From: Polyodon spathula | Taxonomy: Eukaryota; Chordata; Actinopteri; Acipenseriformes; Polyodontidae | DNA: 64,000 nucleotides | Assembly: GCF_017654505.1 (NCBI RefSeq) | Contig: NC_054553.1 | Span: forward strand, 1,478,501 to 1,542,500 | Reading direction: 5' to 3' | Part shown: piece after piece, positions 63,759 to 64,000 of the stretch | Position numbering within the stretch: position 1 is the stretch's first letter | Layout of the letters: every line of letters starts with the position of its first letter | Translations under genes and position numbers: made by a program | Notes under the pieces: model-generated | What the model saw: the letters and a program-made list of their open reading frames with translations, nothing else | Told to the model about the DNA's origin: nothing | Database searches by the model: none

Positions 63759-64000
63759 ATTTCAGTGCTAATATTGTGGCAGTAAAGGACTATGAGCAAA
63801 ACATGAATAGAGGGATATTCACCAAAACTGATTGTTCCTTCAATTTAGCAAACATGTATACATGCTCTTAAACTATACGTAAGTGCTATATATTTTGGTA
63901 ATAACAAAGAACAAATATATTTCCTAGTTGTACATTCCTTCTGAAATGATTTATATTGTAGCCATTGCACATTTTAAATTCCAAAGCTCATCGACGCTAG

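Overview
The window looks like vertebrate nuclear DNA from a ray-finned fish, and a sturgeon or paddlefish (Acipenseriformes) is the most likely source. It is AT-rich and full of long (TA)n tracts, has no operon-like gene packing, and its interspersed repeats are animal types: tRNA-headed SINEs, a CR1-like LINE tail, a hAT transposase remnant, an LTR and small inverted-repeat elements. The sturgeon/paddlefish assignment rests on my recollection of the SINE at 13.25-13.66 kb and of the MIR-like SINE tail. It is inference and was not searched.

I find no convincing host protein-coding gene in either strand. Nearly all open frames are short and explained by microsatellites, a minisatellite, SINEs or chance. 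The window therefore reads as a gene desert or the inside of a very large intron. A few exon-like scraps (0.5, 9.75, 12.17 and 15.6 kb) are listed at low confidence.

Layout. 0-2.7 kb: (TA)n tracts and an 80-codon orphan frame next to a poly(A) signal. 2.76-3.18 kb: probable solo LTR with two internal hairpins. 3.68-3.95 kb: MIR/CORE-like SINE. 4-13 kb: unique DNA with simple repeats. 13.25-13.66 kb: near full-length tRNA-derived SINE. 14.6-17.0 kb: two pieces of an inverted-repeat (MITE-like) family, a SANT-like coding scrap and a U2-like fragment. 18.8 kb: (TA)n(CA)n. 20.5 kb: possible LINE tail. 21.7-21.9 kb: two truncated SINE pieces. 24.1-28.8 kb: four copies of a two-part GATTAAT...GGCAATTACT motif spread around a 72-bp duplication and a minisatellite of almost 28 copies of a 30-bp unit. 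30-36 kb: compound microsatellite and three more pieces of the MITE-like family, one with telomere-like internal sequence. 36-43 kb: mostly unique DNA. 43.65-44.65 kb: broken hAT transposon with a BED zinc finger. 45.8 kb: old SINE. 46.4 kb: (GA)n. 49.3-49.7 kb: CR1-like LINE 3' coding remnant. 51-54 kb: four (TA)n blocks, one abutting an 89-bp near-perfect hairpin. 60-61.3 kb: (TA)n tracts and a hammerhead-like, Penelope-like terminus on the minus strand. 63 kb: (TA)n and a small tandem repeat.

The strongest items for a second look are the 89-bp hairpin at 52.6 kb, the four-fold bipartite motif around 24-28.7 kb, the palindrome-bearing minisatellite with its 60-bp higher-order pattern, the five-member MITE-like family, and the hAT and hammerhead-like remnants.
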